Under the pieces are notes generated by a model, which did no database searches, had not been told where the DNA came from, and was given only the letters and a program-made list of their open reading frames with translations. Positions 1-4,836 of a DNA stretch of 5,427 nt are shown here, in pieces (the stretch's first letter is position 1; every line of letters starts with the position of its first letter). Origin of the DNA: CAIZIN01 sp964483025 (GTDB lineage: Bacteria > Patescibacteriota > Minisyncoccia > Phycocordibacterales > CAIZIN01); assembly GCA_964483025.1 (NCBI GenBank), contig CAYZZT010000042.1, positions 1 through 5,427 of the forward strand, in the 5' to 3' direction. The translations under genes were made by a program, and so were the position numbers.

Positions 1-362
1 TGAATGATCATCGCTGAAATTTCTTCAGGTCGATACCATTTTTCTCCCATCTTTACTTCAATACCTCCATTTTCAGATTTTCGTGTTTCAAAAGGTGTAC
101 TTTTAATATCCTTCTGAACCTGAGCTTCATCAAAGCTATGGCCAATAAATCTTTTAATTTGAAAGATTGTATTTTTTGGATTTGTCACAGCCTGACGTTT
201 TGCAATAAGGCCAGCGAGCCTTTCTCCAGTTTTTGATTCTGCAACGATAGATGGGGTTGTTCTTGCACCCTCTGCATTTTCAAGAATTTTTGGAACACCA
301 GCTTCCATCACCGCCACCGCACAGTTTGTTGTACCTAAGTCGATACCGATTATTTTGCTCAT
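1..362 (-). CDS. dnaK: Molecular chaperone DnaK (Hsp70), N-terminal part only
   Basis: The minus-strand reading from the ATG at 362 begins MSKIIGIDLGTTNCAVAV, the phosphate-1 ATP-binding signature of Hsp70 proteins. It continues with the typical ENAEGARTTPSIVA segment, a KRQAVTNP stretch and the IFQIKRFIGH segment of nucleotide-binding subdomains IA/IB. About 120 codons are present; the remaining roughly 500 residues lie beyond the left edge. DnaK is the cytosolic ATP-dependent chaperone that binds unfolded peptides and works with DnaJ and GrpE; grpE lies 3.8 kb upstream in this window on the same strand. The start is fixed by the position of the conserved MSKIIGIDLGTT motif. No well-spaced Shine-Dalgarno site is present: a GAGGTA at 389-384 is about 21 nt away, too far to be normal. 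A 73-bp palindromic repeat lies just upstream. Confidence 0.97.
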   Translation of the reverse strand, partial: MSKIIGIDLGTTNCAVAVMEAGVPKILENAEGARTTPSIVAESKTGERLAGLIAKRQAVTNPKNTIFQIKRFIGHSFDEAQVQKDIKSTPFETRKSENGGIEVKMGEKWYRPEEISAMII

Positions 363-389
363 ATAGTTTTTTGTTAAGATCACTACCTC

Positions 390-462
390 TGTCATCCTCG
401 GGTAACCCCGAGGATCCAAGTCTAAATTTTCAGACTGGATTCCAGCCTTCGCTGGAATGACA
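390..462. repeat. 73-bp palindromic intergenic element upstream of dnaK
   Basis: The element begins TGTCATCC and ends GGAATGACA, so its termini are near-perfect inverted copies. Each half carries its own hairpin: 394-402 pairs with 407-415 (9 bp, loop TAAC), and 439-446 pairs with 451-458 (8 bp, loop CTTC). The centre also pairs, AGTCT (419-423) with AGACT (432-436). The two half-elements share the ends TGTCATyC and GGATyCAGTCT but have different hairpin cores, each internally complementary. This resembles the small palindromic repeats (TGTCATTCC...GGAATCCAG type) scattered in many bacterial genomes. Copy number elsewhere in this genome cannot be seen from the window. If the candidate promoter at 483-511 is used, the element lies in the dnaK 5' untranslated region. 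Confidence 0.75.
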
Positions 463-482
463 AAATATGGTGAAAGTTATTA

Positions 483-511
483 ATTATAATTAAATAGTGT
501 ATAAACAGAAA
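483..511 (-). promoter_or_regulatory. Candidate dnaK promoter upstream of the palindromic element
   Basis: Reading the minus strand, a perfect TATAAT (488-483) is preceded after 17 bp by TTTCTG (511-506), a weak -35. It would give a leader of roughly 115 nt that includes the palindromic element at 390-462. No CIRCE operator (TTAGCACTC-N9-GAGTGCTAA) is visible near dnaK, so HrcA-type control is not supported here. The region is very AT-rich, so a chance TATAAT is possible. Confidence 0.35.
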
Positions 512-527
512 AAACATAGGTAATTTT

Positions 528-558
528 CTACAAACTACCCACTACAGACTACAAACTA
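528..558. repeat. Heptad tandem repeat ending in a stop codon
   Basis: Four consecutive 7-bp units on the plus strand, CTACAAA, CTACCCA, CTACAGA and CTACAAA, are followed by a partial CTA, with pattern CTACnnA. Read on the minus strand this places a TAG every 7 bases, so all three frames are closed. The first TAG (556-558) is the stop codon of the 99-residue gene that ends here. Confidence 0.7.
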
Positions 559-855
559 AAATGCTGGTGCGCGAGTTGGTTGGCTCACGAGAAATGCAAA
601 CTTTGCATATGGAGAAACAATTTTTTCATAAAATTTCTTTTCAGAAATTATTTCAGTTGCTTTCGCGCAAATTCCACAAAGTGATAAAGAATTTGTATTT
701 GTTACAGTTTTCCGACCAGAATATCGTACAGAAATAACTCGAGCTTTTATCTCACCCCCTTCAAAAGACACAAGAAAATGCACAAGCGCTATTCTTCCAT
801 CCGCCATTTTCACCAATTTTGGTATTATTTTGTTCTGGGTCTGTATTGCGAGCAT
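556..855 (-). CDS. Conserved-looking hypothetical protein, 99 residues
   Basis: I do not recognise this protein. It starts MLAIQTQNKII and has no signal peptide or obvious membrane segment. The predicted pattern is beta-rich in the first half (RIALVHFLVSF, IKARVISVRY), followed by a CGIC pair of cysteines at 60-63 and a helix-like segment around 64-80. One CxxC pair alone is not a zinc site but could be half of one in a dimer. The gene begins 14 nt after the DUF2335 stop on the same strand and probably shares its transcript. A TATAAA lies 6 nt before the ATG (867-862), but no -35 is evident. Its stop codon is the first TAG of a heptad repeat, so the C-terminal end could have been reshaped by that repeat. 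The last codons (SQPTRAPAF) look unstructured. Confidence 0.65.
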   Translation of the reverse strand: MLAIQTQNKIIPKLVKMADGRIALVHFLVSFEGGEIKARVISVRYSGRKTVTNTNSLSLCGICAKATEIISEKKFYEKIVSPYAKFAFLVSQPTRAPAF

Positions 856-869
856 AAATATTTTATAAT

Positions 870-1280
870 TTATTCTTTAGATTTTTCTTCCCTCTCCTTA
901 GCTCTCACCTTTGAACCATACATGAAAACACCAACAAGCGAGGCAAGTGTTCCAATACCAATCAAACCTCCAGCAATTTGATTACCATAAATCGAAACAA
1001 TAGTAGCTGAAATTAATCCAACTATTGAAATAATAAAACCAAGAATTTGTCCCCACTTAGAACGAGATATGTCTGACTCTATTACCTTTTTTTCAAGATC
1101 TTTTCTGTGTTCAGATTGAGCCTCTGCCATTTTTATAATCCTCTCTGCAGCACCAGGGACAATATCATCAAATCTTTTTAAAACTTCAGGTGGTGGGAGT
1201 GGTCCAGAAAATGATTGTACTGAAGTCTGTTGAACAAGCATTGTTCTATTATTTTGTTGATTAGGATGATTTTTGCTCAT
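870..1280 (-). CDS. DUF2335 family membrane protein
   Basis: The 136-residue product carries the hallmark of the DUF2335 family: SGPLPPPEVL at 25-34, then VPGAAERI at 42-49 and a short charged helix AQSEHRKDLEKK around 54-65. Two hydrophobic segments follow, about 78-98 and 102-122, so the protein should be a helical-hairpin inner-membrane protein with a basic, charged C-terminal tail (KVRAKEREEKSKE). The biochemical role of the family is not known to me. The start codon lies inside the end of the upstream 69-residue gene, overlapping by 20 nt in another frame, which suggests translational coupling. An internal ATG at residue 14 (1241) would also keep the whole conserved motif. No Shine-Dalgarno site is seen before either start. 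Confidence 0.85.
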   Translation of the reverse strand: MSKNHPNQQNNRTMLVQQTSVQSFSGPLPPPEVLKRFDDIVPGAAERIIKMAEAQSEHRKDLEKKVIESDISRSKWGQILGFIISIVGLISATIVSIYGNQIAGGLIGIGTLASLVGVFMYGSKVRAKEREEKSKE

Positions 1281-1470
1281 AATTATTTATTGAGAACACA
1301 AAATCCTGGCCTACAGCATACCAGTCATTTCTTAAAGCTTTATAATCAGCCTCATTTTCTGTTTTAGAAGCATTATACTCCTGTAGAGTACCGCCTAGAT
1401 CCACCAACCTAGACACCCCCTCAATTAATGAAGGCTCTGCAAAAAGCTTAAATGTGAAGTTTTTCTTCAT
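1261..1470 (-). CDS. Small protein of unknown function, paired with DUF2335
   Basis: This 69-residue protein begins MKKNFTFKLFAEPSLIEGVSR and has no membrane segment, signal peptide or cysteine. It looks soluble and mixed alpha/beta, with a hydrophobic helix around 13-26 and a second helix around 38-62 (ENEADYKALRNDWYAVGQDF). I do not recognise the family. It is supported as a real gene by a strong promoter whose -10 box lies exactly 6 nt before the ATG, and by a 20-nt overlap with the start of the DUF2335 gene. The overlap suggests that the two products are made together and perhaps act together; this is inference from arrangement only. The mRNA would be leaderless if the promoter prediction is right. 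Confidence 0.7.
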   Translation of the reverse strand: MKKNFTFKLFAEPSLIEGVSRLVDLGGTLQEYNASKTENEADYKALRNDWYAVGQDFVFSINNYEQKSS

Positions 1471-1476
1471 GTTATG

Positions 1477-1505
1477 ATTATATCAAAACAAGCCAAAAAA
1501 TACAA
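1477..1505 (-). promoter_or_regulatory. Extended -10 promoter giving a leaderless transcript (69-residue gene)
   Basis: On the minus strand, TTGTAT (1505-1500) is followed after 17 bp by TATAAT (1482-1477), preceded by TG one base upstream (TGATATAAT, an extended -10). The ATG begins after exactly 6 nt (CATAAC). With the usual spacing, transcription would start at the A of the start codon. The promoter sits right after the tspO stop codon and marks a new transcription unit. Confidence 0.65.
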
Positions 1506-1512
1506 TTTTAAA

Positions 1513-1908
1513 TTACCTATTCAAATATGTGATAGTAAGCTGTAGGACTGTGGCAAAAGAGACCCAGAGGAGATATGGAATCTGTGCGTAAGCAATCCAT
1601 TTTGCATGTGGATATATTGCAAAGATTGCCCAAATGAGAGTTCCTAATACTAGAAGAATATCAATCGCCGAGAGCAAATTATTTTTAAGCCCAAATTGAA
1701 GTGGTGTGAAAGAAAAATTAAAAATTAAATTTAAAATAAAAGGAAGAGCTATAATCCATGGGATTTGTTTTGTGTATACTTTATAAAAAACCGAGCTAAA
1801 ACTGATCGCAATAATTACATATAGAAAAGTCCAGACTGGCCCAAATAAATAACTAGGTGGTGACCATTTTGGCCTGATAAGAGTTGAATACCAATTATAT
1901 GCGTTCAT
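1513..1908 (-). CDS. tspO: TspO/MBR family membrane protein (short form)
   Basis: The 131-residue product opens with the TspO signature: NWYSTLIRPKWSPP at 5-18, FGPVWTFLY at 22-30, then LPFILNLIFNFSF at 55-67 and the C-terminal IPYLLWVSFAT at 110-120 ending in YLN. Tryptophans are abundant (W6, W15, W26, W51, W93, W104, W115), as expected of the tryptophan-rich sensory proteins. TspO proteins bind tetrapyrroles and similar ligands in the membrane. Family members are usually about 150-160 residues with five helices. Here the protein starts at the WY motif, so the first helix is missing and about four helices remain (roughly 22-42, 50-70, 77-98, 103-127). No in-frame extension is possible without crossing hicA, whose stop overlaps this start by one base (TAATG). 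It is therefore probably translated by coupling from the hicBA transcript. Confidence 0.9.
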   Translation of the reverse strand: MNAYNWYSTLIRPKWSPPSYLFGPVWTFLYVIIAISFSSVFYKVYTKQIPWIIALPFILNLIFNFSFTPLQFGLKNNLLSAIDILLVLGTLIWAIFAIYPHAKWIAYAQIPYLLWVSFATVLQLTITYLNR

Positions 1909-2138
1909 TATAGTTTATTAGTTATTTTTAAATATTGCTCTCTTGTAATATTTAACACCCTTAAATTATTTAAAATAATAAAAGCGGGTAAAGCGGTGTC
2001 CCGAGGAATCACAAGTGGCCGTTCAATTCCTTTTTTCCAATATATTCTATGATCACCTTTTTCTCTCTTAAATTCACAACCTACTTTGAAAAGAAATTTT
2101 TCAAACTCTTTCCAGTGGATTGATTGTATTCGAGGCAT
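1908..2138 (-). CDS. hicA: HicA-like toxin (mRNA interferase) of a type II toxin-antitoxin pair
   Basis: The 76-residue protein fits the YcfA/HicA family: a start helix WKEFEKFLFKVGCEF (9-23), then the core REKGDHRIYWKKG with the putative catalytic histidine H30, a strand ending VIP (43-45) and a final helix after NNLRVLNI. HicA proteins have a double-stranded-RNA-binding fold and cleave mRNA until bound by HicB. The usual GSHH is GDHR here, keeping the first histidine. The gene starts 6 nt after hicB and its stop overlaps the tspO start. The order is antitoxin first, the reverse of the classical hicA-hicB order. An AAAAGG lies before the ATG but with a spacing of only 2 nt, so coupling to hicB translation is likely. 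Confidence 0.85.
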   Translation of the reverse strand: MPRIQSIHWKEFEKFLFKVGCEFKREKGDHRIYWKKGIERPLVIPRDTALPAFIILNNLRVLNITREQYLKITNKL

Positions 2139-2144
2139 GACCTT

Positions 2145-2438
2145 TTATTTTACCAATACTGGTATACTTAAATTTATATATGGAGATGATACAATTTTTG
2201 GAGGTGTCCATTTTTTTTGAACCTTTGTCCAACCGAGTTCGAAGAGGACCTCATTTGTAGTTCCCATTTCAACCAATTCTTCAAGAAAGATATTTGCCAA
2301 TTCAACAAATCGAGTTTTTACCTCCTTTTCAGTCTTACCAGAGGTGCAAATGTCTAGTGCAGGAGTATAGGCCACAAAACGCTTATTCTGCTTTGTTATT
2401 ATCACACTTAAATTAAAGGATAGGTTTGATTCTTTCAT
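2145..2438 (-). CDS. hicB: HicB-like antitoxin, no DNA-binding domain visible
   Basis: The N-terminal two thirds match the degenerate RNase H-like fold of HicB antitoxins: a strand LSVIITKQNKRFVAYTPALD (10-29), the CTSGKTEKEV turn and helix (31-40) and a long helix to LVEMG (55-59). In the family this domain covers the HicA active site. Most HicB proteins carry a C-terminal helix-turn-helix or ribbon-helix-helix used for autorepression. The tail here (about 71-97, KVQKKWTPP then SSPYINLSIPVLVK) shows neither. It is the only gene next to hicA that fits an antitoxin. It follows the YgjP-like gene by 18 nt. A TAATAT box 7 nt before the ATG could be a weak promoter, but the region is too AT-rich to claim it. 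Confidence 0.78.
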   Translation of the reverse strand: MKESNLSFNLSVIITKQNKRFVAYTPALDICTSGKTEKEVKTRFVELANIFLEELVEMGTTNEVLFELGWTKVQKKWTPPKIVSSPYINLSIPVLVK

Positions 2439-2456
2439 ACATATAATATTAACAGA

Positions 2457-3014
2457 TTAACCAACTCCTTTCAACTGCTTTCTAAGTACCAAATAATTTG
2501 GAATAGTTTTTGCCACCAAATTCCAAAACTTTTTTGAATGATTAAATTCACCCAAATGACAGATTTCGTGAACAACTAAATAATCTGCAAGCTCGTTAGA
2601 TAATAAAGCAATTTTATAGTTAAAATTCAAATTCCCTTTTCTGGAACAACTTCCCCATCGTGTCGTTTGATTTCTGATTGTTATTTTATTATATTTAAAA
2701 TTGTAGATTTTATTAAATTCATCAACTTTCCGCTCAGCAATTTTTAATGCCTGAGCTTTGTATTTTTCAAAATCAACTTTTGATTCCTTCGCTGTTTTTC
2801 GTTTTGGAATCTTTTTCATTTCCTCAATTTTATTTATAAGCCATTCTGATTTTTGAATTATAAATTTATTCACCATATACTGTGGTACAAATCTTGGTTT
2901 TGTCACAACGCACTCCCCACCATGATGAACAGAAAGTCGAAGACGTTTTAAACGTTTTATAATCTTTAGAGTATATTCGATTTTTTTATCACCTAACTGT
3001 ATGTTTTTTTTCAT
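2457..3014 (-). CDS. YgjP-like (DUF45, M48-type) zinc metallopeptidase
   Basis: The 185-residue product carries the DUF45/YgjP signature: TRWGSCS at 118-124, NFNYKIALL at 130-138, and HEICHLGEFNHSKKFW at 149-164. H149 and H153 of the HExxH motif plus H159 are the expected zinc ligands and E150 the catalytic base. The N-terminal half is a basic beta-rich segment (YTLKIIKRLKRLRLSVH) followed by a lysine-rich helical region (50-103). Family members are predicted soluble metalloproteases; their substrates are not established. There is no signal peptide. Length is somewhat below the usual 220-240 residues, but all key residues are present. This gene is first in the run ygjP-hicB-hicA-tspO, diverging from the plus-strand 89-residue gene. 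Confidence 0.88.
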   Translation of the reverse strand: MKKNIQLGDKKIEYTLKIIKRLKRLRLSVHHGGECVVTKPRFVPQYMVNKFIIQKSEWLINKIEEMKKIPKRKTAKESKVDFEKYKAQALKIAERKVDEFNKIYNFKYNKITIRNQTTRWGSCSRKGNLNFNYKIALLSNELADYLVVHEICHLGEFNHSKKFWNLVAKTIPNYLVLRKQLKGVG

Positions 3015-3021
3015 ATTTGCA

Positions 3022-3050
3022 TTTATACTTAACCTATACTATCATCGAAA
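3022..3050 (-). promoter_or_regulatory. Candidate promoter for the ygjP-hicBA-tspO run
   Basis: On the minus strand, TATAAA (3027-3022) lies 7 nt before the ATG, with TTTCGA (3050-3045) 17 bp further up as a weak -35. The placement would again give an essentially leaderless mRNA. The boxes are weaker than those of grpE and the 69-residue gene, and the 55-bp divergent gap also has to hold the plus-strand promoter. Confidence 0.35.
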
Positions 3051-3069
3051 GCGGAAAGAACACAAACTT

Positions 3070-3339
3070 ATGCCTAGAAAATTTAAAAAGCAAAAATTGG
3101 CAAAGGTAACAAGAGAAAATAAGGCAAAAATGAGACTTTTGAAATCACAAGAACCAACTGAATATCAAAAGTACAGAACTGCAATTTACGGACCTGACTC
3201 ACTTGAGCCAGCAGAAAAACAAGGCTTTTGGGTTCGCCCTTCCGTCACATCATTTGGCTCACATAGACCAAGACCGTTGTGGCAGTCAATTCTTTGCGAC
3301 TTTGCCTGCCTAATCACCTTAGGGTTATATAAACCATAA
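3070..3339 (+). CDS. Small basic hypothetical protein, 89 residues, lone plus-strand gene
   Basis: I do not recognise this protein. From the ATG at 3070 it reads MPRKFKKQKLAKVTRENK, a strongly basic, probably helical N-terminus. A middle part follows with RTAIYGPDSLEPAEKQGFW (36-54), then a proline/arginine turn (SHRPRPLW) and a short hydrophobic tail (SILCDFACLITLGLYKP). The tail has two cysteines but is too short for a clear membrane span. An earlier in-frame ATG at 3001 would overlap the ygjP start and add a poly-phenylalanine stretch, so the 3070 start is preferred. A weak GGAAAG lies about 12 nt before it. TATACT at 3035-3040 is a possible -10, without a good -35. It is the only full gene on the plus strand and is closed by its own terminator, which supports it being expressed. 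Confidence 0.65.
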   Translation: MPRKFKKQKLAKVTRENKAKMRLLKSQEPTEYQKYRTAIYGPDSLEPAEKQGFWVRPSVTSFGSHRPRPLWQSILCDFACLITLGLYKP

Positions 3340-3362
3340 AGCGCCCTTCCGGACGCTTTTTT
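3338..3362 (+). terminator. Intrinsic terminator of the plus-strand 89-residue gene
   Basis: AAAGCG (3338-3343) pairs with CGCTTT (3354-3359), and CC (3345-3346) pairs with GG (3351-3352), around a TTCC loop with one C/A mismatch. The stem runs straight into a T-tract (TTTTTTC, then TTTGTTT). The hairpin overlaps the gene's TAA stop codon. Confidence 0.85.
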
Positions 3363-3400
3363 CTTTGTTTATTATTTTGAATTTTGGATTTTGATATTGT

Positions 3401-3422
3401 TTCGAATTTCGTGCTTCGAATT
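3401..3422. repeat. Short direct repeat TTCGAATT in an AT-rich spacer
   Basis: The spacer between the terminator and engB (3363-3443) is low complexity with drifting GAATTT/GGATTT units. TTCGAATT occurs at 3401-3408 and 3415-3422, 14 bp apart, each containing the palindrome TTCGAA. No gene is seen in this spacer. Confidence 0.45.
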
Positions 3423-3431
3423 CCGGATTTT

Positions 3432-3454
3432 AGAAAGACTATTTTAGTCTTTCT
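3432..3454 (-). terminator. Hairpin across the engB stop codon, possible terminator
   Basis: AGAAAGACTA (3432-3441) and TAGTCTTTCT (3445-3454) form a perfect 10-bp stem with a 3-nt loop. The stem spans the engB TAA stop (3444-3446). It is AT-rich and is not followed by a T-tract on the minus strand, so termination is uncertain. It could equally protect the 3' end of the mRNA. Confidence 0.35.
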
Positions 3455-4016
3455 TCAATACTTCATCCGATAACTCCCCCATCCCCTTTTTATCTTTTGA
3501 AGAATATGCGATTATTTTGTGAGGTCCAATTAATTCTGCAATTTTTTTCATTTGATTTAAATATTGAGATTTTTTTACTTTATCTATTTTATTTGCCACC
3601 ACCACGATTTCTTTTCCGGAATCCTCAAGCGCCTTCAGTGTTGCCAAGTCATCTTTTGTTGGGCCAACTTCGGCATCAATAATTAAAACAACTTTTGGAT
3701 TATGTTGCGAACCAAAAAGATACCATGCAATTAAGTCTTGAAGTGCATCCACTCGACTTCTTCCAATTTTTGCAAAACCATATCCCGGAAGATCAACAAA
3801 ATAATGAGAATTATTTATCATAAAAACATTGAGCTCTTGTGTTAAGCCCGGCAAACTACTTGTGCGTGCCAAACCTTTCACTCCTGTAAGTGAGTTTATG
3901 AGACTTGATTTACCAACATTAGAACGGCCAATGAAAGCCACTTGAGGAATTCCATCATTTAGGATTTCGTTATCTCCCTTGAGACCTCTCATAAATACTG
4001 CAGATTTGATTTTCAT
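3444..4016 (-). CDS. engB: Ribosome biogenesis GTP-binding protein EngB (YihA/YsxC)
   Basis: The 190-residue product is a complete TRAFAC-class GTPase. It shows G1 GRSNVGKSS at 30-38, a switch I region ARTSSLPGLTQELN (50-63, holding the G2 threonine), G3 DLPGYGFAK at 75-83, G4 NKID at 142-145 and G5 SSK at 172-174. The DLPGYG with following AK is characteristic of EngB, which helps assemble the large ribosomal subunit in the cytosol. Length matches the family. The usual TPGRTQ is LPGLTQ here, a small departure in switch I. The start is set by the N-terminal segment that precedes the first strand; no Shine-Dalgarno is visible because a hairpin (4021-4051) occupies the space just upstream. It follows grpE by 172 nt on the same strand. 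Confidence 0.96.
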   Translation of the reverse strand: MKIKSAVFMRGLKGDNEILNDGIPQVAFIGRSNVGKSSLINSLTGVKGLARTSSLPGLTQELNVFMINNSHYFVDLPGYGFAKIGRSRVDALQDLIAWYLFGSQHNPKVVLIIDAEVGPTKDDLATLKALEDSGKEIVVVANKIDKVKKSQYLNQMKKIAELIGPHKIIAYSSKDKKGMGELSDEVLKKD

Positions 4017-4020
4017 GATT

Positions 4021-4051
4021 GATTTTTACAGAGCGAAGCGACTTAAAAATC
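4021..4051. repeat. Hairpin immediately upstream of the engB start
   Basis: GATTTTTA (4021-4028) and TAAAAATC (4044-4051) are perfectly inverted, enclosing a segment with the compact GCGAAGC mini-hairpin (4033-4039). The stem base is 4 nt from the engB ATG, so in the mRNA it would sit where a ribosome binding site is expected. It may affect engB translation or be a small repeat element. Confidence 0.5.
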
Positions 4052-4053
4052 AT

Positions 4054-4197
4054 CACCCCGCCCTTCCTTTTGTATTTAAGGGCGTGGGTTAATTAATTTG
4101 CACTTCACTCATTTCTTTTAATACTTTTCCCACCCCGCCCGAAAATAGTTGCCCGAAGGGCGGGGTTTAGAAAAATATAGTCGTGTGCTCACTCATT
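4054..4197. repeat. Diverged tandem duplication of a GC-rich hairpin module after grpE
   Basis: Two modules are arranged in the same order. Each has CACCCCGCCC (4054-4063 and 4131-4140), then an inverted partner (GGGCGTGGGT at 4080-4089; GGGCGGGGT at 4158-4166), then TCACTCATT (4105-4113 and 4189-4197). The second module has a perfect 9-bp GC-rich stem; the first has decayed. Spacing between matching parts is 77-84 bp. The TCACTCATT at 4189 is the grpE stop-codon region itself, so the 3' end of grpE with its hairpin seems to have been duplicated. There is no T-tract after either stem on the minus strand, so a classical terminator is not shown. Confidence 0.6.
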
Positions 4198-4830
4198 ATT
4201 TTTCTTAAACTCACCAACCTTCACCCTTGGTGCCTTGATTAACTTTCCGTGGAGTTCATAGCCTTTTTGTACAACTTCAATTACTTTGTGGTCATCTGAA
4301 TCTTTAGTAACTACAACATGCTCAATTGCTTCATCTCTGTTTGGATCAAATGGAAGTCCGACAGGGTTTACTTCTATAAGCCCATTATTTTCTAACACAT
4401 TTCGAAATTGTGAATAAATATATTCCACGCCCATTCGCCAGTTTTTATCAACCTTCTCCCATTGTTCCTTATTCACAAATGCCATATCAAAACTTTCAAG
4501 CACAGGAAGTATTTCACCAATCAAATCTTCTTTAGCATACTTCACAATATCTTTTCGACGAGCGTCTTCATCTTTTTTTGCATTCATATAGTCTGCCTTT
4601 GTCCTCTGCCATCCATTCAAATATTCTTGCTTTTCTTTTGTAGCATGTTTCAATTTATCACGAAGTTTTTTGACAGTTTCCTGAAGTGATTCCTCTGCAA
4701 GCACACTATCATCTAATGTGTCGTCGGATTCGATAGTTACATCGTCAACAGATTCTTCATTATCTTGAGGCTTAGCCTCAAGATTCTCTTCATTTTCCTT
4801 AGATTTTTTGTTTGTATTTTCGTCGATCAT
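4189..4830 (-). CDS. grpE: Nucleotide exchange factor GrpE
   Basis: The 213-residue product has the GrpE layout. An acidic, disordered N-terminus (1-48) is followed by a long coiled coil (about 49-100, with the WQRTKADYMN segment at 74-83). A helical bundle follows (100-150, EILPVLESFDMAF), then the beta domain with GLPFDPNRDEAIEH (158-171) and the near-universal ending VVQKGYELHGKLIKAPRVKV (186-205). GrpE dimers release ADP from DnaK, and the coiled coil senses temperature in some species. The start at 4830 is favoured because a perfect -10 box lies exactly 6 nt before it and no other in-frame ATG occurs before residue 82. dnaK is on the same strand but 3.8 kb downstream, with nine other genes between. 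Confidence 0.97.
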   Translation of the reverse strand: MIDENTNKKSKENEENLEAKPQDNEESVDDVTIESDDTLDDSVLAEESLQETVKKLRDKLKHATKEKQEYLNGWQRTKADYMNAKKDEDARRKDIVKYAKEDLIGEILPVLESFDMAFVNKEQWEKVDKNWRMGVEYIYSQFRNVLENNGLIEVNPVGLPFDPNRDEAIEHVVVTKDSDDHKVIEVVQKGYELHGKLIKAPRVKVGEFKKNNE

Positions 4831-4836
4831 AGGGGG

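Noticed and set aside
251..460. Plus-strand open frame of 69 codons opposite dnaK
   Set aside because: It lies antisense to the certain dnaK start and runs through the palindromic element. Its proline/serine/leucine-rich translation is typical of a shadow frame.
363..555. CIRCE/HrcA operator upstream of dnaK
   Set aside because: No TTAGCACTC-N9-GAGTGCTAA or close variant is present; the inverted repeats found have different sequence and spacing.
4462..4689. Plus-strand open frame of 75 codons opposite grpE
   Set aside because: It is antisense to the grpE coiled coil; the phenylalanine/isoleucine-rich translation comes from reading lysine/glutamate codons backwards.
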